A stretch of 64,000 bases of DNA from Clostridiales bacterium (GCA_017554745.1 JAFZHS010000006.1:1-64000); one strand, 5' to 3'; positions 1 through 9,491 are shown, counted from the stretch's first letter. Numbers and translations are program-made. Notes: generated by a model not told the origin, from the letters alone.

Positions 1-558
1 CATGAACATCACCATCATCATGAGCACGGTGAAGACTGCGAGTGCGAAGAGTGCAAGGGTCACCACCATAACGACCATGACGACGATGATGACGAGCATG
101 AACACCATCATCACCACCATGATCACGACGACGATGATCATGATGAACACGAACATCACCATCATCACGACCATGACGATGATGACGACGATGACGAGCA
201 CGATGAGCATGAACACCACCATCATCACGATCATGACCACGATGAGCATGAACACCATCATCACCATCATGATCATCACGCAGATGAGGTTTTCGATTCC
301 ATCGGATTCGAGACATCAAAGCGTTTCACAAAGGAAGAGATCGCCAATGCTTTGAAGGCATTGGACGACAGCGACAAGTACGGCATGATCCTCCGCTCAA
401 AGGGTATCGTCGCAGGCGAAGACGGAACATGGATCCACTTCGACTTCGTACCTGAGGAAGCAGAGGTCAGGACAGGCGCATCCGATGTTACCGGCAAGAT
501 CGTAGTTATCGGTTCCAAGGTCAACAAGGAAGCAGTTAAAGAGTTATTCGGAATATGA
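1..558 (+). CDS. CobW/COG0523-family metal GTPase, C-terminal part (5' end outside window)
   Basis: The reading frame is open from base 1 and stops at 558, so only the last 185 residues are present. The first 95 or so are an extreme metal-binding linker: I count 45 His plus long Asp/Glu runs and a CxCxxC cluster (residues 13-18). It is followed by a domain of about 85 residues (from VFDSIGFETSKRFTKEE to the end) that resembles the CobW C-terminal domain. COG0523 GTPases are metallochaperones for Zn, Co or Ni, and His-rich inserts are typical of them. The G domain itself lies upstream. The frame-2 ORF over the same repeat is a shadow. The following trkA overlaps by 4 nt (ATGA), so the genes are probably cotranscribed. 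The exact metal is not readable. Confidence 0.8.
   Translation, partial: HEHHHHHEHGEDCECEECKGHHHNDHDDDDDEHEHHHHHHDHDDDDHDEHEHHHHHDHDDDDDDDEHDEHEHHHHHDHDHDEHEHHHHHHDHHADEVFDSIGFETSKRFTKEEIANALKALDDSDKYGMILRSKGIVAGEDGTWIHFDFVPEEAEVRTGASDVTGKIVVIGSKVNKEAVKELFGI
97..279 (+). repeat. Degenerate in-frame repeat coding His/Asp/Glu blocks
   Basis: About four degenerate copies of a unit coding D-E-H-E followed by five or six His and then an Asp run. The tract is inside the CobW-type gene and is prone to slippage. It is purine/pyrimidine-simple DNA (CAT, CAC, GAT, GAC, GAA codons). Confidence 0.8.
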
Positions 559-1940
559 TCACTATGGGCAAAAGAGGATTAAAGATCATCGTTGTAGGCG
601 CCGGCAAAGTCGGTGACACTCTGGTTAACAGACTTTCCGAAGAAGGTCACGATCTTGTCGTCATCGATAAGAATTTTGACCGCCTTACGGTGCTCGCAAA
701 TATCTGCGACTGCATGGGCGTTATCGGAAACGGCGCAAGCCATGAGGTCTTGGAGGAAGCAGGAGTATCTTCTGCCGATCTCTTTATCTCCGTTACCGAA
801 TCAGACGAGCTCAATCTCCTCTGCTGCACGATCGCCAAGCAGTTCAATAAAAACCTCGCGACGATCGCACGTGTAAGAAATCCCGACTACGGCAAGGAGA
901 TCCCTTACCTCAGATCCAAGCTCAGTCTTGAGATGATCATCAATCCTGAATATGAGGCCGCAGTGGAAGCAGCGCGCCTTCTCTATCTCCCTGCCGCCAT
1001 CCTGATCAATTCTTTTGCTCATGGCAGTGCGGAGATCGTTAAGATAAAGATCCCCGAAGGCAGCGTTCTTGACGGCAAGACCGTTGCATATCTCGGAAGC
1101 AACTACACCAATGACCTTCTTATCGTAGGTGTAGAGCGCGGTGATGAAGTCACCATTCCTAACGGTTCATTCGAGCTTTCCGCAGGCGATATCATCTCCT
1201 TCGTAGCCACCAGAAAAGTCTGTCATTCGTTCCTTAAATCGATCGGCTTTAACACAAACTCCGTCAAGAGCACGATCATTATCGGCGGAGGCAAATCCGC
1301 TTTCTATCTCGCAGACCAGCTGATCAAGACCGGCATCGACGTAAAGGTCATCGAAAAGGACGCACAGCGCTGCGACGAATTAAGTGAGCTCCTCCCCAAG
1401 GCAACTATAATCAACGGCGACGGCATCAACGAAGCCCTCCTTGAAGAGACAGGTATCAGAGATGTTGATTCCGTAGTCGCTCTTACGGGAATCGATGAAG
1501 AGAACATCATGCTCTCTTTGTTTGCAAGACAGATCTCAAAGGGCATCAAGTCCGTAACCAAGATCAACAAGATCAGCTTCACAGATGTCATCAACCGTCT
1601 CGACTTAGGAAGCGTTATCTATCCCAAGCAGATCACGGCTGAGGCCATCATCACATATGCGCGTGCCAAGAAGGCATCTATCGGAAGCAACATCGAGGTC
1701 ATGTATCATCTTTTCGATGAGAGGGCCGAAGCTATCGAATTCAAGGTAATGGAAAAGTCCGCCCTTACCGACAAGAAACTCAAAGATCTCAAGCTCAAGC
1801 CGAATACTCTGGTATGCTGCATCAACCGTTTCGGCAAGATCATAATCCCTACAGGTAACGACTTCATCGAAGTCGGCGACAGTGTCATGATCGTCACTAA
1901 GAATAAAGGCTTTTCCGCTTTGACAGATATCCTAAGATGA
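555..1940 (+). CDS. trkA: Trk potassium uptake regulatory subunit TrkA
   Basis: 461 residues with two consecutive RCK units. Each has a Rossmann nucleotide-binding motif: IIVVGAGKVGDTLV near residue 10 and TIIIGGGKSAFYLADQL near residue 240. Each is followed by a TrkA_C domain. TrkA is the cytoplasmic NAD/ATP-binding gate of the TrkH K+ channel. It starts inside the stop of the upstream gene (ATGA) and its own stop overlaps trkH in the same way, so translation is coupled. An alternative ATG lies three codons in. Length is normal for two-RCK TrkA. Confidence 0.95.
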   Translation: MITMGKRGLKIIVVGAGKVGDTLVNRLSEEGHDLVVIDKNFDRLTVLANICDCMGVIGNGASHEVLEEAGVSSADLFISVTESDELNLLCCTIAKQFNKNLATIARVRNPDYGKEIPYLRSKLSLEMIINPEYEAAVEAARLLYLPAAILINSFAHGSAEIVKIKIPEGSVLDGKTVAYLGSNYTNDLLIVGVERGDEVTIPNGSFELSAGDIISFVATRKVCHSFLKSIGFNTNSVKSTIIIGGGKSAFYLADQLIKTGIDVKVIEKDAQRCDELSELLPKATIINGDGINEALLEETGIRDVDSVVALTGIDEENIMLSLFARQISKGIKSVTKINKISFTDVINRLDLGSVIYPKQITAEAIITYARAKKASIGSNIEVMYHLFDERAEAIEFKVMEKSALTDKKLKDLKLKPNTLVCCINRFGKIIIPTGNDFIEVGDSVMIVTKNKGFSALTDILR

Positions 1941-3403
1941 ACATAAAGATGCTTGTTTACATCCTGGGCAAAGTCCTCCTGATCGAAGGCGTTCTTATGC
2001 TTTTGCCTGTTATATGCGGCATCGCATATAACGAATCGGAGCTCTTCGTCTACCTGATACTGGCCGCTGCCTACATGGCACTGGGATTTTTGATCTCAAT
2101 GAAAAAGCCCAAGAACATGACCGTCTTCATCAAGGACGGCTGTGTCGCTACGGCGCTCTCCTGGCTCGTATTAAGTATCTGCGGATGCATTCCGTTCATC
2201 ATCACTAAAGAGATCCCCTCTTTTACCGATGCGATGTTCGAGACTGCTTCAGGCTTCACCACGACTGGTGCGAGCATCCTGACTAATATCGAAGCAATGT
2301 CACACACATCACTGCTGTGGCGTTCACTTACACACTGGATCGGCGGTATGGGAGTGCTCGTTTTCCTTTTGGCAGTAGTCCCCATGACAGGCGGCTCAAA
2401 CATGAACCTCATGAGAGCAGAAAGCCCGGGGCCTTCAGTCGGCAAGATCGTTCCCAAGGTCAGGTCGACCGCGAAAATGCTTTACTACATCTACATTGCC
2501 ATCACGGCTTTGGAGATCATTATCCTTGCCGTCTGCGGCATGCCTTTCTTCGACAGCGTCTGCTCTGCATTCGGTACTGCCGGTACGGGAGGCTTCGGAA
2601 TCAGGAATGACAGCTTCGCTTCATACGCTCCGCACATCCAGTGGATCGTTGCGATCTTCATGCTCGTATTCGGCGCAAACTTCAACTTCTACTATTACAT
2701 CGTGACCAGACAGGGCGGCAAGGCATTCAAGATGAGCGAGACAAAGGTCTATCTTGCAGTTGCTGCAGTAGCGACAGGAATTGTCTGCTTCTCGATCTAC
2801 GGCATGTACGGCAATCTCGGAGAATCCTTAAGGCACTCGCTTTTCCAGGTCGCCACGACCATGACGACGACCGGTTTTGCCACGACTGACTTCGATCTCT
2901 GGCCCGCCCTCGCGAAATTCGTACTCGTCGCGCTCATGTTTATCGGCGCCTGCGCAAGCTCAACCGGCGGCGGTATCAAGATCTCAAGATTCCAGATCAT
3001 GTTCAAGGCATTTAAGCGCGAGATCGGTTCGTATATCCATCCGAGAACGGTCAAGAAGATCAGGCTCGACGGCAAGTCTGTTGACGCTGATGTCGAGCAT
3101 TCCGTAGCTCTCTACTTCTTTATCTATCTCATTATATTCGTCGCTTCCATGCTCGTTGTCGCATTCGAAGGACACGACCTTGTCACGGTCTTCACTTCCG
3201 TTGCCGCAACGCTCAACAACATCGGACCGGGTCTGTCACTCGTCGGACCTACGCAGAACTACAGTTTCTTTTCTGATCTGTCCAAGTGGGTACTCATTTT
3301 CGACATGATCGCAGGAAGACTCGAGCTTATCCCGGTACTCGTATTCCTTAATCCGTTTACCTATAAGGGGATCATTAAAAAAGCCCCGAAGATCCAGGGC
3401 TGA
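1937..3403 (+). CDS. trkH: Trk potassium channel membrane subunit TrkH
   Basis: 488 residues, largely hydrophobic. It has the repeated pore loops of the Trk/Ktr/HKT family, with selectivity-filter-like glycines in TTTGAS, GTAGTGGFG, TTTGFAT and NNIGPGL. It forms the membrane part of the K+ uptake system gated by TrkA, with which it overlaps by 4 nt. Its last codons also hold the terminator of the convergent helicase gene. Confidence 0.95.
   Translation: MNIKMLVYILGKVLLIEGVLMLLPVICGIAYNESELFVYLILAAAYMALGFLISMKKPKNMTVFIKDGCVATALSWLVLSICGCIPFIITKEIPSFTDAMFETASGFTTTGASILTNIEAMSHTSLLWRSLTHWIGGMGVLVFLLAVVPMTGGSNMNLMRAESPGPSVGKIVPKVRSTAKMLYYIYIAITALEIIILAVCGMPFFDSVCSAFGTAGTGGFGIRNDSFASYAPHIQWIVAIFMLVFGANFNFYYYIVTRQGGKAFKMSETKVYLAVAAVATGIVCFSIYGMYGNLGESLRHSLFQVATTMTTTGFATTDFDLWPALAKFVLVALMFIGACASSTGGGIKISRFQIMFKAFKREIGSYIHPRTVKKIRLDGKSVDADVEHSVALYFFIYLIIFVASMLVVAFEGHDLVTVFTSVAATLNNIGPGLSLVGPTQNYSFFSDLSKWVLIFDMIAGRLELIPVLVFLNPFTYKGIIKKAPKIQG
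3376..3401 (-). terminator. Intrinsic terminator of the DEAD-box gene, embedded in trkH
   Basis: Read on the minus strand, AGCCC / GGGCT form a stem (3397-3401 with 3382-3386) followed by TTTTTT. It serves the helicase gene ending at 3429 and lies within the 3' coding end of trkH. Confidence 0.65.
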
Positions 3404-3428
3404 TCACTTCTTCAATGCTGTTACCGGA

Positions 3429-4547
3429 TCATGCCTCGTACGGTGCGGGGTCTACCTTCGTATACCTGATGATCTCTTCCATCCTGGGACGGTCTAAGTA
3501 TGCGACAAGAGAGAAAGCTTTTCCTGATTTGCCTGCACGCGCGGTACGTCCGATCCTGTGCAGATAGAGCTCATTCTCCTTAGGTATATCGTAATTGAAT
3601 ATCGCCTCGATATCGTCGACATCAATGCCTCTTGCCACAACATCCGTTGCTACGAGCACATCGAATTTGCCTGCCCTGTACTGGTCCATTACTTTATTGC
3701 GTACGCTCTGGCTTATGTCGCCGTGAAGGACTCTCGCGGAAACGCCCGACGCCGTCAAAAGCTCACCTACCTTGGATGTCGTAACCTTCGTATTGCAGAA
3801 AACGATCACCTTGGTGAGGTCCTCTTTTGCCATTATCTTGATTATCGTCTTGAGCTTGTCCTTCTCCGGACACTCGACGATATACTGGTCGATATCAGGG
3901 TGGTCTTCTGCCTTGGGCATTACATCGATCTCTGCGGCATCTCTCATGAACTGCCATGTGATGTCCTGGATCTCCCTGGGCATCGTAGCCGAGAACAAAG
4001 CTATCTGCTTATCCTTCGGTGTCAGCGCCATAACCCTTCTGATGTCATTGATAAAGCCCATCTTGAGCATCTCGTCAGCCTCATCGAGGACGAGCGTATA
4101 TATCTGTGAGATGTCTACCAGCCTGCGCTCCACCATATCGAGCAGACGTCCCGGTGTAGCTACGATCACCTGCGGTCTCTTCTGAACCTTCTCTGCCTGG
4201 AGACGCATGCTCTGGCCGCCGATGAGAGCCGCTGCCCTGAAGCCCTGGATATATTTTGCCAGGCCCTTGAGCTCGGTGGTTATCTGGAGAGCCAGTTCTC
4301 TGGTGGGGCAAAGGATAAGTGCCTGGACGAGCTTGGAATCCAGGTTAAGGTATTCAAGAATCGGAATACCGAACGCAAAAGTCTTCCCCGTTCCCGTCGG
4401 AGCCTTAGCGATCACGCTGATATTGTCCATCATGAGGGGGATAGCTTTTTGCTGTATGGTCGTGGGCCTTTTAACGCCCATCTTCTTTAACGCATTCATG
4501 ACCTCAGGTGACAGGTCAAGATCTGCAAATGTTTTTATCTCGTCCAT
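3429..4547 (-). CDS. DEAD-box ATP-dependent RNA helicase
   Basis: 372 residues from the ATG at 4547, chosen because AAGGA lies 7 nt upstream. The longer reading from 4580 lacks a site. All core motifs are visible: Q motif, APTGTGKT (motif I), PTRELALQ (Ia), TPGRLLD (Ib), DEAD, SATM (III), and HRIGRTARAG (VI). It is short: it ends soon after motif VI with no RNA-binding tail, as in minimal CshA/DeaD-like helicases. RNA unwinding in ribosome assembly or mRNA decay is the family role. It is monocistronic and convergent with trkH. Confidence 0.93.
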   Translation of the reverse strand: MDEIKTFADLDLSPEVMNALKKMGVKRPTTIQQKAIPLMMDNISVIAKAPTGTGKTFAFGIPILEYLNLDSKLVQALILCPTRELALQITTELKGLAKYIQGFRAAALIGGQSMRLQAEKVQKRPQVIVATPGRLLDMVERRLVDISQIYTLVLDEADEMLKMGFINDIRRVMALTPKDKQIALFSATMPREIQDITWQFMRDAAEIDVMPKAEDHPDIDQYIVECPEKDKLKTIIKIMAKEDLTKVIVFCNTKVTTSKVGELLTASGVSARVLHGDISQSVRNKVMDQYRAGKFDVLVATDVVARGIDVDDIEAIFNYDIPKENELYLHRIGRTARAGKSGKAFSLVAYLDRPRMEEIIRYTKVDPAPYEA

Positions 4548-4712
4548 TAGATTCCTTTTTCTTTTCGATCTGCCCGCCAAACTATATCACAGATGGTTCC
4601 CGATTTGTGGATCGGGATGATGGGCAGAAACCACATATTCGAAGTTTGTTTTATAATAAGTACATACTATTTTAACTTAAACACCAGCTTATATATTAAG
4701 GAGTTTATTCAC

Positions 4713-6548
4713 ATGGCAAAACGTGTATTTCTTATAGTTGCAGACAGCTTCGGCATCGGAGGTGCGCCTGACGCGGCAAAGTTCGGTGATGAAGGCAGCA
4801 ACACCCTGGCAGCAGTCCTCTCCTATTCCAATGATCCTTTCCCGAACCTCGCGAAAATGGGACTTCTCGCGATCGACGGCGAAGACGATCCGAGGATCAA
4901 AGCTTATAAGAATGCACAGGAATCCATCCCCTCTCCCATCGGCTCTTACGCGAGAGTAAGAGAGATCTCCGCAGGCAAGGACTCGACGATAGGCCACTGG
5001 GAGATCGCAGGAATAATCTCCGACAAGCCGCAGCCCACTTACCCTGAAGGCTTCCCTGACGATGTCATGAGAAGGCTTGAAGAGGCCACGGGAAAAGAAT
5101 TCCTCTGCAACAAGCCTTACAGCGGAACAGACGTCATCAGGGATTACGGTGAAGAGCACATGAAGACCGGCAAGCTCATCATCTACACTTCCGCTGACAG
5201 CGTCCTTCAGATAGCCGCTCACGAAGAGATCGTTCCATTAAAAGAGCTTTACGACATCTGCGCCAAGGCAAGAGCCGTCATGACAGGCGATCACGCTGTC
5301 GGAAGAGTCATAGCAAGACCGTTTACAGGAGAACCCGGCAACTTCACGAGAACCGCAAACAGACACGATTTCTCGCTGACGGCACCTTCCTCCACCATGC
5401 TCGACCTTCTTAAAGAGGAAGGCTATGATGTGATCTCCGTAGGCAAGATCTATGATCTCTTCGCAGGCAAAGGCCTCACTGAATCCAATCCCACAAAGAG
5501 CAACACGGACGGCATAAATAAGACGATCGAATTCATGGACCGCGACTTCACAGGCCTGTGCTTTGTCAATCTCGTCGACTTCGACATGAAGTACGGACAC
5601 CGCAACAACATTGAAGGTTATGCGACCGCAATGCATGAATTAGATGATGCACTCGGCACCATCTTAAGCAAACTCAGAGAAGATGACCTTCTCATTATCA
5701 CCGCCGACCACGGATGCGATCCTTCCACGCCTTCTACGGATCACTCCAGGGAATGCGTCCCGCTCCTGATCTACGGTGACGGCTACAGGACACCCTGCAA
5801 TATGGGCGAGCTTACAGGCTTCAACAACATCGCAGGCATCGTGCTCACGGCTCTGATGTCGAGAAAATACAAGACAGACTTTATTCCTGCCGCTGATACA
5901 AATAAGCCTGATCCGGACAACATAATGAGCTATGTGGATCTCACGAATCTGAAAACCACAGCCACGGAAGATGACATAAAAGACCTTATTGAGAAGGCTT
6001 ATTCCATGGGTACCGCTTCCGTATGCGTCCAGCCGTGCTTTGTAAAGGATGCCGTTAAGTTTTCCCGGGGAAGAGTCGCCGTCTGCACCGTCATAGGATT
6101 CCCGAACGGTTATTCCACAACAGGCACCAAGGTCTATGAAGCGAAGGAAGCCTGCGACAACGGCGCTTCTGAGATAGACATGGTGATCAACATCAACTTC
6201 GTCAAGTCAGGAAGATACGACGAGGTATCAGAAGAAATCCGCCTGATAGCTGAAGCAGTCCATGCCAAGGGAGCCTTGCTCAAGGTCATCATCGAGACCT
6301 GTTCGCTGACCGAAGAAGAAAAGATACGCATGTGCAAGATCGTGACCGAAGCCGGGGCAGACTTCATTAAGACTTCCACGGGCTTTGGCACTGCAGGCGC
6401 TGCCGTGGAGGATATAGTTCTCATGAAGAACAACATAGGTCCCGAAGTCAGGATAAAGGCTGCCGGCGGCATCAGGACCGTTGCTGCCGCTAAGGAAATG
6501 CTCGAAAACGGCGCCATAAGGATAGGCGCTTCCAGGCTCGGAGAGTAA
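4713..6548 (+). CDS. deoB-deoC: Phosphopentomutase-deoxyribose-phosphate aldolase fusion
   Basis: 611 residues from the ATG at 4713 (AAGGAG at 4698-4703). Residues 1-400 are phosphopentomutase: VADSFGIGG metal site, STIGHWE phospho-Thr loop, DFDMKYGH and TADHGCD. From about residue 405 a complete class I aldolase follows: ASEIDMVIN, Schiff-base Lys near 553 in KTSTGFG, and KAAGGIR. DeoB converts (deoxy)ribose-1-P to the 5-P, and DeoC splits deoxyribose-5-P to glyceraldehyde-3-P and acetaldehyde, so the fusion joins consecutive steps of deoxynucleoside catabolism. The usual aldolase start (I-D-H-T-x-L-K) reads VDLTNLK here, losing the His. Both active sites otherwise look intact. There are no other deo genes nearby. 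Confidence 0.93.
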   Translation: MAKRVFLIVADSFGIGGAPDAAKFGDEGSNTLAAVLSYSNDPFPNLAKMGLLAIDGEDDPRIKAYKNAQESIPSPIGSYARVREISAGKDSTIGHWEIAGIISDKPQPTYPEGFPDDVMRRLEEATGKEFLCNKPYSGTDVIRDYGEEHMKTGKLIIYTSADSVLQIAAHEEIVPLKELYDICAKARAVMTGDHAVGRVIARPFTGEPGNFTRTANRHDFSLTAPSSTMLDLLKEEGYDVISVGKIYDLFAGKGLTESNPTKSNTDGINKTIEFMDRDFTGLCFVNLVDFDMKYGHRNNIEGYATAMHELDDALGTILSKLREDDLLIITADHGCDPSTPSTDHSRECVPLLIYGDGYRTPCNMGELTGFNNIAGIVLTALMSRKYKTDFIPAADTNKPDPDNIMSYVDLTNLKTTATEDDIKDLIEKAYSMGTASVCVQPCFVKDAVKFSRGRVAVCTVIGFPNGYSTTGTKVYEAKEACDNGASEIDMVININFVKSGRYDEVSEEIRLIAEAVHAKGALLKVIIETCSLTEEEKIRMCKIVTEAGADFIKTSTGFGTAGAAVEDIVLMKNNIGPEVRIKAAGGIRTVAAAKEMLENGAIRIGASRLGE

Positions 6549-6669
6549 ATCCATATAAAATTTTGTTCGTTTTTGGGGTTAAATGCGTTTTTAGTCCCAT
6601 TATTAGAACTTAACCCGTGATATAGTATGCCCATTAAAGAACATACGATCTTTTTTGGAGGTAATTACT

Positions 6670-6948
6670 ATGTCACCACTCGATATGCTTATCTTTACTT
6701 TCTTTATCCTCATTACTATTAAGGCAGTATCAACAAGCATCGATTATTGGAAGGATGTTGATGACGAGCTGGCCGAAGAGTCTGCTCCCAAGAAGAACAT
6801 CAGACCCGCAGCGTCACTTTCCAGGACAGTCAGGACAGGAAGGCCTTCCTCCGTCCGCATCACGCCTATCAAGCGTGTAAACAGTCCGGTGACAGCCTCT
6901 GCTTCTCACAACCGTCAGTACCATTTGAAGGATAAGGGTGCAGCTTGA
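6670..6948 (+). CDS. Small single-TM protein of unknown function
   Basis: 92 residues from the ATG at 6670, with GGAGG at 6657-6661 (8 nt spacing). An N-terminal hydrophobic segment (about residues 3-20) is followed by a short acidic stretch and then a basic, Ser/Arg/Thr-rich cytoplasmic-looking tail. I recognise no domain. It is flanked by unrelated genes. The strong ribosome-binding site and clean stop argue it is real. Function unknown. Confidence 0.6.
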   Translation: MSPLDMLIFTFFILITIKAVSTSIDYWKDVDDELAEESAPKKNIRPAASLSRTVRTGRPSSVRITPIKRVNSPVTASASHNRQYHLKDKGAA

Positions 6949-7046
6949 CCCGACCAAGACAGCTTTAGCCCCCGATCCGTCTTTTTCTCCGTACAAGGGC
7001 AGCCCCGGTCTTGCTTTATTAACCGTTCTCCACACAATACCTCATA

Positions 7047-7075
7047 TAAAAGCAAGGCCGGGATAACTCCCGGCC
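7047..7075 (-). terminator. Intrinsic terminator of the diguanylate cyclase gene
   Basis: Perfect stem GGCCGGGA / TCCCGGCC (7056-7063, 7068-7075) with a TAAC-type loop. On the minus strand it is followed by TTGCTTTTAT. Confidence 0.7.
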
Positions 7076-7102
7076 ATTGGTGCTGCTGATGTTATGACAA
7101 GA

Positions 7103-8044
7103 TCAGAACGATACCTTGTTCTTTCCTTCTCTCTTTGACTTGTTGAGCTTTCTCTCAGCCTTGGATAAGAGATCGGATATATCGGGATTGCTGTTGTCGA
7201 ATACTGCAAGCCCTGCCGAGATCGTGACCTTCTCTCTTTTTCCGTCAAGGATGATAGGCTCGTTGGCTATCTGCTCTACCAGTTTCTTCGCGATCCCGAT
7301 GGCAGAGATCTTGTCTGTATCAAGGAGTACGATAGCAAATTCGTCACCGCCTGTCCTGAAGCATGTATCCTCTGTCCTGACATTGGATACGAAGAGCTCT
7401 GCAAGGCTTCTTAAGACGATATCACCGTTCTGCTGACCGTACATATCGTTTACACTGGTCATGTCATCCACGTCTGCTACGAGGAGCGCGAATGTGCTGC
7501 CGTCAGTTCTTTTCTCATAGAGGCTTGCATACTTTTCAAGTGTCTCGTAGAAATAACGTCTGTTATAAAGACCGCTTAAGTCATCGACACGGGCCAGGAG
7601 CTCCATCTTGTGATATGAACGCTCGATCTCAAGCTCGAGCTTCTTTATCTCGGTGATATCTCTGCTGATGCCCCATGTGCCGACTATCTCGTTGTTTCTG
7701 TCATAGAGAGGGTACTTGGATGCGATGTAATACTTGACGTCTTCATCGTCATTGACCGACAGTTCCTCTTCGATATTGATGACCGGCTTTCCCGTTCTCA
7801 TTATCTCGAGCTCGACCTGTCTTGCCTTCTCGGCAAATTCCTTGGGGAAGAAATCGAAGTCAGATTTGCCTACGAGTTCGTCAGGCTTGATAACGCCCAA
7901 TTGGTTTGCATGCATATAGTTATTCCAGATGAATTTGGAATCCTTGTCCTTGAAGTAGATCGTGTCTCTGCCGTACTTACGGATAGTATCGATTACGAGC
8001 ATGTCGTTGATCTGCATCTGTTCCCAAAAAAACTTGTCTGGCAT
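7103..8044 (-). CDS. PAS-GGDEF diguanylate cyclase
   Basis: 313 residues. Residues about 15-135 form a PAS sensor domain (DKDSKFIWNN, GKSDFDFFP, GTWGISRDITE), followed by a short coiled coil and a GGDEF domain (about 150-313). The catalytic signature is RTGGDEFAIVL. An RxxD inhibitory site (RTED) sits five residues before it, so product feedback is likely. It makes cyclic di-GMP, apparently as a soluble cytosolic enzyme since no TM segment is seen. GAGGAG precedes the ATG. No c-di-GMP phosphodiesterase or PilZ partner is in the window. Confidence 0.93.
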   Translation of the reverse strand: MPDKFFWEQMQINDMLVIDTIRKYGRDTIYFKDKDSKFIWNNYMHANQLGVIKPDELVGKSDFDFFPKEFAEKARQVELEIMRTGKPVINIEEELSVNDDEDVKYYIASKYPLYDRNNEIVGTWGISRDITEIKKLELEIERSYHKMELLARVDDLSGLYNRRYFYETLEKYASLYEKRTDGSTFALLVADVDDMTSVNDMYGQQNGDIVLRSLAELFVSNVRTEDTCFRTGGDEFAIVLLDTDKISAIGIAKKLVEQIANEPIILDGKREKVTISAGLAVFDNSNPDISDLLSKAERKLNKSKREGKNKVSF

Positions 8045-8085
8045 AGTATCTCCTCATCAGCATGCCCGGTGAATAACCACGGTTA

Positions 8086-9348
8086 TCAGAACGGTTTGCT
8101 CTCTCCTTCCGTAATGTTGATGCCTTCAACGATAAAAGCATTGAAATATGTATCGCAGTCGAAAGCTGCCGGTGTAAATACGCCGGGCTTTCTCCACTTG
8201 TCCTTGCACATGAGCTTAACTCCGGCTATAAGAGCGGAGCCCTTGATGTATTCAAAGGCACTTACGTTATGCTGGGCGTATGTCTGGTCGTTATCGCCCT
8301 TGATGATGTAAGACCTGGTCACCTCTTTATCATCTCTCTTTGACACGCCCGTTATGTATATCTCATAGGAAGACAGACCGGTAACGGGTTCGTCGTCATG
8401 CTTCTCGGCACCGATATCAGCCATCTTGGGGAGAATAGCAGCAACGAGATCGACGGGAGCTACTTCCACATCTCCTACCTTAACGGGCATATTTGACAAA
8501 AGTCCCATTGTCTTGAGGAATGCCATCTTCGTCTTAGGCGCTTCGTGAACCTTTGGTGGCTTTCTGCCGAGCTTGAAATATCTGACGTTAACTGCATCAG
8601 GGAATTCCTTGATTATGTCAGTAAGAATAGGGCTGGAAGCCAGATAGACCGTGCTTCCTGCAGAAGACTTCGCCTCGATCGACATGGCATCAGCTTCAAC
8701 GACTTTGCCGCTTTCGATATAGAAAACCTTCTTCTCGGGTTCGGTCTTGATGGCCAGGAGCGGGGGCTTAACATCCTCAGAGTACAAGGTGCGGTCGACA
8801 CCGTTGTTTCTTCTCTTGTTCTTGCTCTCGCCTGCTACCGCTACGATATCGATCTTCTCTATCTTCTTGAACTGGAAAAGGCCTGCGTGCCTGATGATCG
8901 TATTGACCACGCCGGGAACGAGTCCCGCACCGCAGACGGCTGTCTTGCAGTTGTTCTGGAATTCACTGAACTTCTCGAACTGCTTTGAAAGGAGCGATGT
9001 CGCAGAAGGCATGTCCGGCACTCCGAAAAGCGTATTGTCGATATAGTCAGCCTTTGCCTTGACGGCAAGGTTCATGGCATCAAGAGTAAGCTCGGGAGGC
9101 AGGAGATTTACGACGAGGTCGGGCGCGAGGATCTTGATCATCATCATGGCGCGCTCAACGTTGCTTACGTCGATTGCCGAAGTGGTAACCCTGACACCGA
9201 GACTTAAGGCCAGATTTTTGAGCTCGTCACAGTCTTCTTTGTTGCGTGACGCCAAACATATATCCGAAGCGTATTGCTTGTTTTTGCACAAAACAATAAG
9301 CAAACGCTTAGCAGTTTCATTACATCCGAGAATCAAGACTCTTTTCAT
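8086..9348 (-). CDS. Saccharopine dehydrogenase-like NAD(P)-dependent oxidoreductase
   Basis: 420 residues from the ATG at 9348 (GGGGAAG 4 nt upstream); the ORF extends further but without a site. The N-terminus is a Rossmann fold (VLILGCNETAKRLL). The middle and C-terminal parts follow the saccharopine dehydrogenase family (NLLPPELTLDAMNLAV, CGAGLVPGVVNTI). The family includes lysine-pathway and carboxynorspermidine dehydrogenases, and nothing nearby decides among them. It is monocistronic. Confidence 0.8.
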   Translation of the reverse strand: MKRVLILGCNETAKRLLIVLCKNKQYASDICLASRNKEDCDELKNLALSLGVRVTTSAIDVSNVERAMMMIKILAPDLVVNLLPPELTLDAMNLAVKAKADYIDNTLFGVPDMPSATSLLSKQFEKFSEFQNNCKTAVCGAGLVPGVVNTIIRHAGLFQFKKIEKIDIVAVAGESKNKRRNNGVDRTLYSEDVKPPLLAIKTEPEKKVFYIESGKVVEADAMSIEAKSSAGSTVYLASSPILTDIIKEFPDAVNVRYFKLGRKPPKVHEAPKTKMAFLKTMGLLSNMPVKVGDVEVAPVDLVAAILPKMADIGAEKHDDEPVTGLSSYEIYITGVSKRDDKEVTRSYIIKGDNDQTYAQHNVSAFEYIKGSALIAGVKLMCKDKWRKPGVFTPAAFDCDTYFNAFIVEGINITEGESKPF

Positions 9349-9471
9349 CGATCTTCCCCAATGACCTTTCAAGAATGCTTTATTTATTTTACATAGAAAA
9401 ACACCAATGAACAACCAAAGAATGAACAATTTTTATAGCATTTGTGTATATACCTTGCAGCCCTTATTAGC

Positions 9472-9491
9472 GTAAGATACCGATATCTTAC
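9472..9491. promoter_or_regulatory. Perfect 20-bp inverted repeat upstream of the ABC importer
   Basis: GTAAGATA-CCGA-TATCTTAC, an 8-bp perfect dyad ending 9 nt before the AAGGAG of the binding-protein gene. It could be an operator or a 5'-UTR hairpin covering the ribosome-binding region. The cognate regulator is unknown. Confidence 0.5.

Noticed and set aside
2..355. 117-residue Met/Thr/Ile-rich ORF in frame 2
   Set aside because: It is a shifted reading of the His-rich codon repeat in the CobW-type gene, which is open in frame 1 through to its C-terminal domain.
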